DNA of 64,000 nt, taken from contig NZ_BOQP01000040.1 of the NCBI RefSeq assembly GCF_018332715.1, positions 1-64,000 on the forward strand. Reading direction: 5' to 3'. The notes beneath the pieces are model-generated. The model made no database searches. It was not told the DNA's origin and was given only the letters and a program-made list of their open reading frames with translations. Position numbers and translations under genes: made by a program. The first letter of the stretch is position 1. Each line of letters begins with the position of its first letter. The DNA is from Winogradskya consettensis (GTDB taxonomy: Bacteria > Actinomycetota > Actinomycetes > Mycobacteriales > Micromonosporaceae). Below are positions 26,715 through 34,299 of the stretch, in pieces.

Positions 26715-27520
26715 CAGTACGCCAGAACAGGCCGGCCGGTGACCACAGCGTTGTCGCGGGTCTCGTGGACGCGGAGCCGGTGCACCGTCAGGCCGAGCAG
26801 CAGCAGGCTGACCGCGGCGATCACGGCGTACCCGGGGGTCGTGCCGATGCTGTCCCAAGCCGCGTGCAGGACGACCGCGACCAGGTAGACGCCGGCGAAC
26901 CGCAGCACCGGCCGGAGCTTCCAGCGATGGATGGCCGCATACCAGAGGGCGGTCGCGGTGAGACCGGTCCACGCCATGTGCGCGGCCGGGCTCATCAGGC
27001 CCCGGATCAGCAGCACCCCGTCCACCGCGCCGATGTCACCCTGGCTCTGCACCAGCGAGACGAACGCGTACCCCATGGTCTCCAGCGCGGCGAACCCGGC
27101 GCCGGAAGCAACCCCGACCAGCAGGCCGTCGGCCGGGCGCCGGTGCCGGGTGAACAGCAGCACGGCGAGCGGCGCGATCAGCTTCGCCGCCTCCTCGATC
27201 ACCCCGACCGCCACCATCGGCAGCGTCCCCAGGTCCTTGGCCGTGTCGTACTCCAGCGTCCCCGCGGCGGCGATCCCCACGATCCCCCCGACAATGGCGA
27301 TCAGCGCGACGGTGCCGCCGTCCACACTGAACGTCAGCTTGCGGGCCCGCACGAACGTGACGAACGCCGCGGGCACGATCGCCGCACCCAGCACGATCAG
27401 CGCCGGCAGCAGGTTCGGGTTCTCGGTGGCGATCACCGTCCGCCGGATCACCTCGAACAGCACCAGCCCGACCACCAGCACCAGCAGCCAGGCGCTCCTA
27501 GCAAATCTGCTCATGACCAT
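26714..27520 (-). CDS. PrsW-family intramembrane metalloprotease
   Basis: A 268-residue membrane protein with about eight helices and the three PrsW/CPBP-type motifs: EEAAK (E109-E110-x-x-K113), an ALETMGY segment (E147), HMAW (H181) and HAAWD (H219 and D223). In Bacillus PrsW performs site-1 cleavage of an anti-sigma factor. It is coupled to the downstream lipoprotein gene. No membrane-spanning anti-sigma factor is adjacent; the nearest is the ECF pair at 32.8-34.2 kb, on the same strand but separated by unrelated genes. Confidence 0.88.
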   Translation of the reverse strand: MVMSRFARSAWLLVLVVGLVLFEVIRRTVIATENPNLLPALIVLGAAIVPAAFVTFVRARKLTFSVDGGTVALIAIVGGIVGIAAAGTLEYDTAKDLGTLPMVAVGVIEEAAKLIAPLAVLLFTRHRRPADGLLVGVASGAGFAALETMGYAFVSLVQSQGDIGAVDGVLLIRGLMSPAAHMAWTGLTATALWYAAIHRWKLRPVLRFAGVYLVAVVLHAAWDSIGTTPGYAVIAAVSLLLLGLTVHRLRVHETRDNAVVTGRPVLAY

Positions 27521-27536
27521 GCCCTCTTTCCGGAAG

Positions 27537-28568
27537 TCACGCGACAGGGTCGACCGCGTTGACCCGGCCTACGATCAGCGGGTCCGCGGGGGTGAACGGC
27601 AGGGCGGGCAGATCCCCGACACCCAGCCCGAACGACGCGGCGACGACCTCGGGCCGCAGCGCGCTCATCGCGGCCCGGTACCCGACGTCGTACGGCATGG
27701 GCTGATCGAAGAAGATCAGGAAGTGGATGTCGCCCTCGCCGACGTCCTCGATGTGATGCGGGTACGAGCGCGGAATGAAGTACACGTCGCCCTCGTGCAG
27801 CTCGAACGTGTCCCAGGTGCCGTCCGGGTCGAGAATCGTCATCCGCCCGGTGCCCTTGGCGATGTAGCCCATCTCGGCGGTCCCGGGATGCCAGTGCGGC
27901 TCCCGCATCCCGTTGTCGGCGATCGTCAGCGAATACATGGCGACGTCCTCGAGCGCGGCCCAGAACTGCTTACGCCCCAGCCGCGCCTGCCCGTCCGACG
28001 TCCCGATCGGCGCGGACTGTGCCTCGATGTCGAACTTGAACGGGTCGAGCCGCCGATCGTCCAGCGTCGGCACCGGCCCCGCACCGAGATCCTGCAGGAC
28101 TCCGTCGTGCACGGCGTGATTGCGCTTCGCGACGGCGGCTGCCGGGAGATCGTACGTATTCCCGATCACCGCGTCCGTCATGACCGCGAGCGACCCGGAC
28201 ATGCCGAACTCCTCCGGCAGCTCATGGGTGAGCGTGGCGATGAACTCGGCCTCGCCCTCCCCCACCACCTCGATGGTGTGCAGCGCCCCCAGCGGCACGA
28301 AGAACATCTGCCCCGCACCGATCGTGAACCGGTGATACCGGCTCCCGCTGTCGAAGATCGTCACGATCGACGCCCCGCGCAGGCAGTACGTCAGCTCATG
28401 CGCATTGGTATGCCAGTGCGGCTCCCGGATCATCCCCGGCTGCAACACCAGCCGCCGGATGGACAACCGGCTGAGCACCGGCAATTCCGTGGCCGAAACC
28501 TGCTGCACCGAGCTCCCCCGCAGTTCGGCGCTCGGCTTCTGCTCCCGCAACGAGACGACATGTCTCAT
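27537..28568 (-). CDS. Bicupin, oxalate decarboxylase-like
   Basis: A 343-residue two-cupin protein. Metal ligands are complete in both halves: H51, H53, E58 and H97 in the N-cupin (EPHWHTNAHELTYCLRG ... GALHTIEV) and H225, H227, E232 and H271 or H272 in the C-cupin (EPHWHPGTAEMGYIAKG ... YPHHIEDVG). This is the OxdC/OxdD pattern of two Mn sites. The SENST-type lid of Bacillus OxdC is not conserved (HELPEEFG instead), so activity could be decarboxylase, oxidase or something else. No signal peptide is present. It is divergent from the Mn importer gene mntH, suggesting coordinated metal supply. Confidence 0.85.
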   Translation of the reverse strand: MRHVVSLREQKPSAELRGSSVQQVSATELPVLSRLSIRRLVLQPGMIREPHWHTNAHELTYCLRGASIVTIFDSGSRYHRFTIGAGQMFFVPLGALHTIEVVGEGEAEFIATLTHELPEEFGMSGSLAVMTDAVIGNTYDLPAAAVAKRNHAVHDGVLQDLGAGPVPTLDDRRLDPFKFDIEAQSAPIGTSDGQARLGRKQFWAALEDVAMYSLTIADNGMREPHWHPGTAEMGYIAKGTGRMTILDPDGTWDTFELHEGDVYFIPRSYPHHIEDVGEGDIHFLIFFDQPMPYDVGYRAAMSALRPEVVAASFGLGVGDLPALPFTPADPLIVGRVNAVDPVA

Positions 28569-28668
28569 GGCACCCTCCTGTCTGTAGACCCCCTCAAGTC
28601 AATGTCCTGCCGCCGGGCCCGCCAATGTGTGCCTTCCCCACCCATACCGGCCAGCCGGTGGGCCCAGT

Positions 28669-28684
28669 AAACGGTTTACCGTTT
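28669..28684. promoter_or_regulatory. Palindrome between bicupin and mntH
   Basis: AAACGGT (28669-28675), spacer TT, ACCGTTT (28678-28684): a perfect 16-base palindrome 43 bases upstream of the mntH ATG and 101 bases from the bicupin start. Position and symmetry suggest an operator, perhaps of a Mn-responsive regulator of the MntR or Mur type; the base pattern alone does not identify which. Confidence 0.5.
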
Positions 28685-28726
28685 CCCGTGCGGTCGACCC
28701 CGCCCGCCGATGCGACCGTTCCGCTC

Positions 28727-29902
28727 ATGACCGCCCGCCGTCTCGCGTTGTTCGGGCCGGCCCTGGTGGCCGCGATCGCCTACGTCGACCCCGGCAACAT
28801 CGCCGCCAACACCCAGGCCGGCGCCCAGACCGGCTACGCCCTGGTCTGGGTCATCGTCCTGGCCAGCCTGATCGCCCTGCTCGTGCAGTACCTGTCGGCC
28901 AAACTGGGACTGGCCACCGGTCGCAGCCTCCCCGAGCTCTGTGCCGCCGAGTTGCCGCGCCGCACCAACATCGCGATGTGGATCCAGGCGGAAGCGATCG
29001 CCATCTGCACCGACGTCGCCGAGTTCGTGGGAGCGGCCCTCGGCCTGAACCTGCTCTTCGGCACCCCGTTACCGATCGCCGGCATCATCACGGCCGTAGC
29101 CTCTCTCGCCCTGCTGCACCTCCACCGCTTCCAGGGCGCGGTGGCGGCCCTGCTGGTGCTCACGGCAGGAGGATTTCTGTACGACACCATCGCCCTCGAC
29201 GACATCACCTGGCCCGCCATGGGCGCGGGCCTGGCCCCCACGCTCCCGGACGCCACCGCGGTGACCCTGGCCGCCGGCATCGTCGGCGCCACCGTGATGC
29301 CGCACGCGGTCTACCTCCACTCGGCCCTGACCACGACCCACCCCGCAGCGGACCGGCAGCACCTGCTCCGCTCCCTGAAACTCGACTGCCTGACCGGCCT
29401 CGGCCTGGCCTCCCTGGTCAACCTGGCCCTGCTGGTCCTGGCCGCCGAGCTGTACGCCACCCACCCGGACGGCGCCGAGACCATCCAGGGCGCGCACACC
29501 TTGATCCAGGGCTCGGTGGGAGCCCCGGCCGCGGTGATCTTCGCGGGCTCCCTGCTCACGTCTGGCCTGGCATCCTCCAGCGTCGGCACGTTCGCGGGCG
29601 AGGTCGTCATGGCCGGCTTCATCCAACGCCGCATCCCCGCCACCACCCGCCGTCTGATCACGATGCTGCCGTCGCTCGTGGTCCTGTGCACAGGAATCCC
29701 GATCACGGCGACGTTGGTGGCCAGCCAGGCCGTGCTGTCGTTCGGGGTGCCGTTCGCACTGGTGCCGCTGGTGCTCTTCACCCGCCGGCGCCGGCTGATG
29801 GGCCCGCTGGTCAACCGGCGGCTCACGACGCTGGTTGCCGCAGTGGCCTGCGCGCTGGTCATCGCGCTCAACATCGGGCTGCTGGTGACCCTCTTCCTGT
29901 GA
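28727..29902 (+). CDS. mntH: NRAMP-family Mn2+/Fe2+ importer
   Basis: A 391-residue, 11-TM proton-coupled divalent metal transporter. The helix-1 metal site DPGN is in AIAYVDPGNIAANTQAGAQTGYAL, and the helix-6 site MPH is in GATVMPHAVYLHSAL, both invariant in NRAMP proteins. QYLSAKLGLATGRSLPELC and the C-terminal SFGVPFALVPLVLF also fit. ATG 28727 starts just before the first helix. It is translationally coupled (GTGA overlap) to a YoaK-like gene downstream and divergent from the Mn-type bicupin. Confidence 0.93.
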   Translation: MTARRLALFGPALVAAIAYVDPGNIAANTQAGAQTGYALVWVIVLASLIALLVQYLSAKLGLATGRSLPELCAAELPRRTNIAMWIQAEAIAICTDVAEFVGAALGLNLLFGTPLPIAGIITAVASLALLHLHRFQGAVAALLVLTAGGFLYDTIALDDITWPAMGAGLAPTLPDATAVTLAAGIVGATVMPHAVYLHSALTTTHPAADRQHLLRSLKLDCLTGLGLASLVNLALLVLAAELYATHPDGAETIQGAHTLIQGSVGAPAAVIFAGSLLTSGLASSSVGTFAGEVVMAGFIQRRIPATTRRLITMLPSLVVLCTGIPITATLVASQAVLSFGVPFALVPLVLFTRRRRLMGPLVNRRLTTLVAAVACALVIALNIGLLVTLFL

Positions 29903-30591
29903 AAGGCGCGCCCGTGCCCCGATTCCTCCGCGACCCCGACCACGGCCCGCTACCCGGCCTCCTTCTGCTGCTCACCCTGACCACCGGAATGGTCGACGCG
30001 GTCACGATCATCCGGCTGGGCAAAGTCTTCACGGCGAACATGACCGGTAACACGGTCTTCATCGGCCTGGCCGCCGCTGGGGTGCCGGGGTTCGCGTTGT
30101 GGGGATCATTGCTGTCGCTGTCATGCTTCGCGCTCGGGGTCGCTCTGGGCGGCCTGGTCGCCCGGCGCGCCGCAAACCGGGCGCACATGCTGCGCAACAC
30201 GACGGCGTGCCAGGTCCTACTCCTGCTTGCTGCGACCCTGCTGTCCCTGACCTCCGTGACGCACTACCTGTTGCTGGCGCTGTGCGCCCTGACCTTCGGC
30301 ATCCAGAACGCAGCGGTGAACGTCCTCGAAGTCCCCGACCTGACCACCTCAGTCCTCACCCGAACCCTCACCGCTCTGATCGTCAACGCCCACCACGCCC
30401 CCGCACCAGTCACCCTGCGCCGCCTCCTGTCAGTCCTCTGCATCTTTACGGGCACACTGATCGGCGCCCTGCTCGTACTCCATACGAGCGTCGCCGCGAC
30501 GCTCACCACAGCGGCCATCACCCAAACAGCGGTCACGATCCTGGTGACGCTGTCCAACCGCCGCCCGGCAAATTGGCAACGCGTGTCATGA
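29899..30591 (+). CDS. YoaK/DUF1275 family membrane protein
   Basis: A 230-residue membrane protein with six predicted helices and the DUF1275 signatures TTGMVDAVTIIRLGKVFTANMTGNTVFIGLA, AARRAANRAHMLRN and LCALTFGIQNAAVNVLEVPDLTTSVLTRTLTAL. The function of the family is unknown. The GTG at 29899 overlaps the mntH stop by 4 bases, so expression is coupled to Mn uptake, a clue that it may act in metal or cation homeostasis (inference). The last residues are slightly irregular but the frame is intact. Confidence 0.88.
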   Translation: MKGAPVPRFLRDPDHGPLPGLLLLLTLTTGMVDAVTIIRLGKVFTANMTGNTVFIGLAAAGVPGFALWGSLLSLSCFALGVALGGLVARRAANRAHMLRNTTACQVLLLLAATLLSLTSVTHYLLLALCALTFGIQNAAVNVLEVPDLTTSVLTRTLTALIVNAHHAPAPVTLRRLLSVLCIFTGTLIGALLVLHTSVAATLTTAAITQTAVTILVTLSNRRPANWQRVS

Positions 30592-30628
30592 ACGTCGGGC
30601 TCTATTTCTCTCCGGCACGGAAACGGAC

Positions 30629-31402
30629 TCATGCTCGGGGCAATTCGCCCGCTACGCGATCTACTACCCCTTCGAGCCGTCCGACGTCGTTCCATCTGTC
30701 GATATGGCGCATGATCCCGGGAAGACGCTCGGGCTTCAGACCGGTGTGCAGAAGGAGGCAAAGCGTGGTCACATAGAACATACTCTCCGCGAGCCAGAGC
30801 AGGTCGGCGCCATCAAACTTCCGTTGTGCCTCGTCAAGGTGCGTGAGAGAGTTCCGGGCCTTCTTGACGGCGGTCACCCAACGGCCGACATCGCCACCGA
30901 CAAGGAAGTAGGCAAGATCCCCCAGTTCAGCCGCCAGGTCCCGCAATCTTCGATCAAGATCGAAATCATTTGCGTGAGCCATGACGCTGTTGAACCACTT
31001 GTAATGGTCAGGCGAAACGAGCTGCTCCCGGACAGCACGTCTCAGTCGGTCAAATTTCTTCTTCGGCATGTGCTCGCCTTTACCGACGAGAGCCCGATGG
31101 AGACCCTCCCGCAACCGCTCGATCACGACCGTGCGTAACTCCGGCGAGCGTTCGACCGCGAACAGTTTCGGCCACCCCCGGGCTGCCGCCGCGGCGGTGC
31201 CGGCGGCCACCGCCCGGTAACCGGCCCGGCCGCCGTGCCGGGCGACCTCCCGCGACACGATCGACGGGTCCCGGCCGATCCGCACACCGATTTCCTTATA
31301 CAGCAAGCCTTCCGCCATTCCGCGGGAGATCTCTTCACGGTCGATCGACGTCAGCATCACACGCACGGCGGGCATCCTGTCCCACCGAACCAGCAAGATC
31401 AA
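30629..31402 (-). pseudogene. IS30 transposase N-terminus fused in frame to ApeA-type HEPN domain
   Basis: A 257-codon chimera. Residues 11-100 are an IS30-family transposase N-terminus: LTSIDREEISRGMAEGLLYKEIGVRIGRDPSIVSREVARHGGRAGYRAVAA, an HTH. Catalytic DDE parts are absent. From about residue 104 the sequence is unrelated: a helical domain with RRLRDLAAELGDLAYFL and VKKARNSLTHLD, where R183-x4-H188 matches the Rx4-6H motif of HEPN ribonucleases, as in the C-terminal domain of ApeA abortive-infection proteins. The next frame upstream on this strand encodes an ApeA-like N-terminal domain, so I read this as an apeA gene broken by an IS30 insertion and deletion. The fused frame is open and could still be translated. 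Confidence 0.65.
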
Positions 31403-31405
31403 ATG

Positions 31406-31780
31406 CTACGACCGACTGAATCTGCCAGCTTCTTGGTTGACCCAGGGAGCAGCATCACGCAGCCGAACGATGACAGACTCGAATTCAGTTTCCTCATCGG
31501 TCGCGAAGTGGCCGCCGATCAGGAATGAATTCGGTCGATATTTTCTCCGGGCAGACCAGATGCAATCAATGAGCGTAACCGGCTGGAGCACTTCGCCGTC
31601 GTTGATGACACCGAGGATCCGGCCCCGGACCCCGCCGTCCAACTCGTGCTCTTGCCCGCTCGGCAGCCTTTCGATGAGCGAGTCAGCCAGCGTGAGGGAG
31701 GTTCCTTCGACAGGGTCGAACACAAGGCGGCCATCCGCCTGACTCCGTGCGGACCCGGAAGCCAAATTCTCCGATTGCAT
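31406..31780 (-). pseudogene. ApeA-like N-terminal domain fragment
   Basis: About 125 codons resemble the N-terminal beta domain of ApeA-type anti-phage proteins: DGRLVFDPVEGTSLTLADSL, RGRILGVINDGEVLQPVTLIDCIW, YRPNSFLIGGHFATDEETEFESVIVRLRDAAPWVNQ. The frame ends at TAG 31406-31408, right where IS30-derived sequence begins. The frame is open upstream to 32017 but those codons lack protein character and would overlap the divergent acetyltransferase start, so I place the start near ATG 31780. Base composition is less G+C-rich than neighbouring genes, as in many defence genes. Together with 30629-31402 it represents one disrupted gene. Confidence 0.55.
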
Positions 31781-32003
31781 CAAGCGCCTGCATTTCGCCG
31801 ATGCTATCTCCGGGATGACGACGGTAAAACCACGTTTCGAGTGACACGGCCGATGCGCCGAGTCGTTCTCACGTATCGCAGCAGATCTACAGGCGCCGCA
31901 GGCGACGGGGAGCTCAAGGGTCGGCCGGATGTCCTGACCGTGTCCGATGTGCGAGGGAGCAAGGCGGGTGACCCGGAGCGGGCGAGGCTGCCATCCTGAC
32001 GGC

Positions 32004-32750
32004 ATGGATCTCGACATCGCGCCTCTGGATGGCCGGATGGGGTTGTGGGAACAGCTCAGCGGCTACTGGCCCACGTTCGTGACCAATGATCCGACCGGGG
32101 CGCTGTACTACCGGCATTTCGCGGAGATCTGGCCGGAGTTCACGTTGCTGGCGGTGGATCGGGCGACCGGGGAGCCCGTGGCCAAGGCGCACTCGGTGCC
32201 GCTCTCCTTCACCGGAGACATCGGCGACATCGGCGACGGGCTGCCGGAGAACGGCTGGGACTGGGCGATTCGCTCGGCGGCCCTGGACCACATGGGCAGT
32301 GTGAAGCCCACGATCGTGTCCGCGTTGGAAATCATGGTGCGGCCCGATGTGCGCGGTAGCGGGTTGTCCGGGCTGATGCTGGGTGCGATGCGGGAGAACG
32401 CGGGCCGGCTGGGCTTCAAGGATCTGGTTGCCCCGGTGCGGCCCAGCGGGAAGCATGCTCAGATCGACAAGTCCATCGATGAGTACGCGTACGAGACGCG
32501 CGCCGACGGCCTCCCGATCGATCCGTGGCTGCGGGTGCATGTGCGGGCCGGCGGCACCATTCTGAACGTGGCGCACAGCAGCATGGTGGTGGCCGGTTCC
32601 CTGAAGCAGTGGCGGGAGTGGACCGGGTTGCCGTTCGACCGGACCGGGCCGGTGGTGGTGCCCGAGGCGCTGACCGCAGTGCACTGTGACGTGGAGGAGG
32701 ATCACGCCGTGTACGTGGAGCCGAACGTCTGGGTCCACCACCGGATCTGA
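32004..32750 (+). CDS. GNAT-like N-acetyltransferase
   Basis: A 248-residue protein with the acetyl-CoA site of GNAT enzymes: ALEIMVRPDVRGSGLSGLMLGAMRENAGRLGFKDLVAPVRPSGK, in which V-R-P-x-x-R-G-S-G-L is the pyrophosphate-binding loop. LLAVDRATGEPVAKAHSVPLSF forms the preceding strands. Related actinobacterial proteins are annotated only as acetyltransferases. Substrate unknown. ATG 32004 is chosen because the frame upstream overlaps the divergent ApeA-like region. A 22-bp tandem repeat begins in its last codons. Confidence 0.75.
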   Translation: MDLDIAPLDGRMGLWEQLSGYWPTFVTNDPTGALYYRHFAEIWPEFTLLAVDRATGEPVAKAHSVPLSFTGDIGDIGDGLPENGWDWAIRSAALDHMGSVKPTIVSALEIMVRPDVRGSGLSGLMLGAMRENAGRLGFKDLVAPVRPSGKHAQIDKSIDEYAYETRADGLPIDPWLRVHVRAGGTILNVAHSSMVVAGSLKQWREWTGLPFDRTGPVVVPEALTAVHCDVEEDHAVYVEPNVWVHHRI

Positions 32751-32808
32751 GCCGGCAGAAGGCAGGATCTGAGGCGGCAGAAGGCCGGATCTGAGGCGGT
32801 TAGAAGCC
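32743..32808. repeat. 22-bp tandem repeat (three copies) across two convergent stop codons
   Basis: Three units of 22 bases, GGATCTGAGSCGGCAGAAGG-like (32743-32764, 32765-32786, 32787-32808), span the TGA of the acetyltransferase (32748-32750) and the stop and last two codons of the anti-sigma gene (32800-32802 on the other strand). Units 1 and 2 differ at two positions; unit 3 is more diverged. Confidence 0.85.
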
Positions 32809-33678
32809 GGTCGGGGCCGTGATGGTGACGGGCTGGCCGAAGTCGTAGAACTCGGTCAGGGTGCGGCGGTCGGTCTGGTCGACGGCGATGCGGCGGATGA
32901 GGTTGCCGGAGGTCCAGACGTCGAGGGAGAGGATGTCCTCGGCGTGCTCCACCTCGAACCAGGCGGTCTCCACCGGTGGGAGGGCTGCCAGGGCGGCGCG
33001 GGACTTTGCCGTGAGCTGCACGTGGTAGTGGGTGGCCTCGGCTCCGCGTACCTCATCGGTGCCTTTGTCCGTCACGTCGGCGTCGTTGAGGGCGGCTCGG
33101 ACGACGTCGGCGGCTGAGTCGGCGAACGGGGCGAGGCGCTGCTCGGGCTGCATCTCCTGCTTCGACTTGTCGCCGTCGGAGTTCGATTCGTAGCCGATGT
33201 TGCCGACGATGGTGGTGGTGATCGTACCCATGTCGTCCTGGGTGATGATCTTCATGTCGGGGCCGTTGGCCTCGATGGTGGAGCGGGTGGAGCCGCCGGT
33301 CTTGACGTCGTCCTGGGTGGTGCCGCGCAGGGTGACCACGGTCTCGGTCTTGTCGGCCGCGGTCAGGACGGCCGCCGACGCGGAGGTGGTGTTGCCGCCG
33401 AGGACGACCATCGTGGCCACCACCGACGCTGCCACGCCCGTCCCGGCCGCCGCCCAGGTCATCCAGCGGCGCGAGCCCCCGGAGCGGAATCGCTGCCGAC
33501 GGAGAAGGGCGGGCCGGCGGGCCGGTTCCCAGGGGCCGGAGTCGACCGGGCGCCACGGGGCAGGAGCAGTCGACAGACTAGGGCGGATCGCCTCGTAGCG
33601 CGCCGAGCCCGGCGCCGGCGGCTCGTCGTGCAGGGTGGGGTCGAGGGAGCGCAGGAAGTCGAGGTCAGTGTCAGGCAT
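32800..33678 (-). CDS. Putative anti-sigma factor / membrane protein paired with ECF sigma
   Basis: A 292-residue single-pass membrane protein. The N-terminal cytoplasmic part (MPDTDLDFLRSLDPTLHDEPPAP) is followed by one membrane segment (MTWAAAGTGVAASVVATMVVLGG, about 73-95) and an extracytoplasmic domain (EVRGAEATHYHVQLTAKSRAALAALPPVETAWFEVEHAEDILSLDVWTSGNLIRRIAV) like the CU044_5270 / LolA-like proteins found next to actinobacterial ECF factors. It overlaps the sigma gene by 8 bases, as usual for sigma/anti-sigma pairs. No zinc-binding ZAS motif (HxxxCxxC) is present, so inhibition would use a different mode. Confidence 0.75.
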   Translation of the reverse strand: MPDTDLDFLRSLDPTLHDEPPAPGSARYEAIRPSLSTAPAPWRPVDSGPWEPARRPALLRRQRFRSGGSRRWMTWAAAGTGVAASVVATMVVLGGNTTSASAAVLTAADKTETVVTLRGTTQDDVKTGGSTRSTIEANGPDMKIITQDDMGTITTTIVGNIGYESNSDGDKSKQEMQPEQRLAPFADSAADVVRAALNDADVTDKGTDEVRGAEATHYHVQLTAKSRAALAALPPVETAWFEVEHAEDILSLDVWTSGNLIRRIAVDQTDRRTLTEFYDFGQPVTITAPTGF

Positions 33679-34177
33679 GTTCGTCCTCTCGCGGGCGGGC
33701 TGTGTCGAGGTGCTGGTCGAGGCGGCGGCGAGCCTTGTGCAGCCGGGAGGAGACCGTGGCCGCTGACGTGTTGAACAGCGTGGCGATCTCGGTGACGGCG
33801 AGGCGGTCCCAGGCGCGGAGCAACAGCAGCTCGCGATCGTCCGGGTTCAGGGCCGCCAGGGCGTGCCACAGGCCGGCGGCTGCGGGGTCGGGCGGTTCGA
33901 GGGCGACCGGCGGCGGGTCCTCCGTGGCGATCTTGAGGTGCAGGCGGCCACGGCGGCGGGATTCGCGGTGCTGGTTGGCCAGGACGTTGCGGGCCACCCC
34001 GAACAGCCACAGCCGGGCGCCTTCCGCGGGGATGTCGTCCCGGCGGCGCCAGGCCACGGCGAAGGTCTCGGCCGTGATGTCGTCGGCGTCCTCGCCTGTT
34101 TCGGTACGTCTGCGGGCGAAGCGCCACAAGTCAGCGAACTGTGCGGTGTAGAAGTCGCTGAAGCTGTCCTCGTCCAT
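33671..34177 (-). CDS. ECF RNA polymerase sigma factor
   Basis: A 168-residue sigma factor with region 2 (FSDFYTAQFADLWRFARRRTETGEDADDITAETFAVAWRRRDDIP; DADDITAETF is region 2.2) and region 4 (ALAALNPDDRELLLLRAWDRLAVTEIATLFNTSAATVSSRLHKARRRLDQHL). ATG 34177 has GGAGGTGG just upstream; a longer frame to 34219 would include that Shine-Dalgarno. It is followed by the overlapping anti-sigma gene and is divergent from an L,D-transpeptidase lipoprotein gene, a possible cell-envelope target. Confidence 0.9.
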   Translation of the reverse strand: MDEDSFSDFYTAQFADLWRFARRRTETGEDADDITAETFAVAWRRRDDIPAEGARLWLFGVARNVLANQHRESRRRGRLHLKIATEDPPPVALEPPDPAAAGLWHALAALNPDDRELLLLRAWDRLAVTEIATLFNTSAATVSSRLHKARRRLDQHLDTARPREDEHA

Positions 34178-34299
34178 GCCACCTCCAGAGGGTCGAAGTG
34201 TTCCACTCGCCCTCCACATGTCCGGTGCCCCGGAAATCTTGCCGGCTGCATCCGCGGAAAATTTTGCAACGCGACAGCTGCGGCAGACGTCTTCAGTAC

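Noticed and set aside
31781-32017. Upstream extension of the ApeA-like fragment
   Set aside because: The extra codons look non-coding and would overlap the divergent acetyltransferase start. A different-frame ATG near 31790 was also considered but gives no recognisable sequence.
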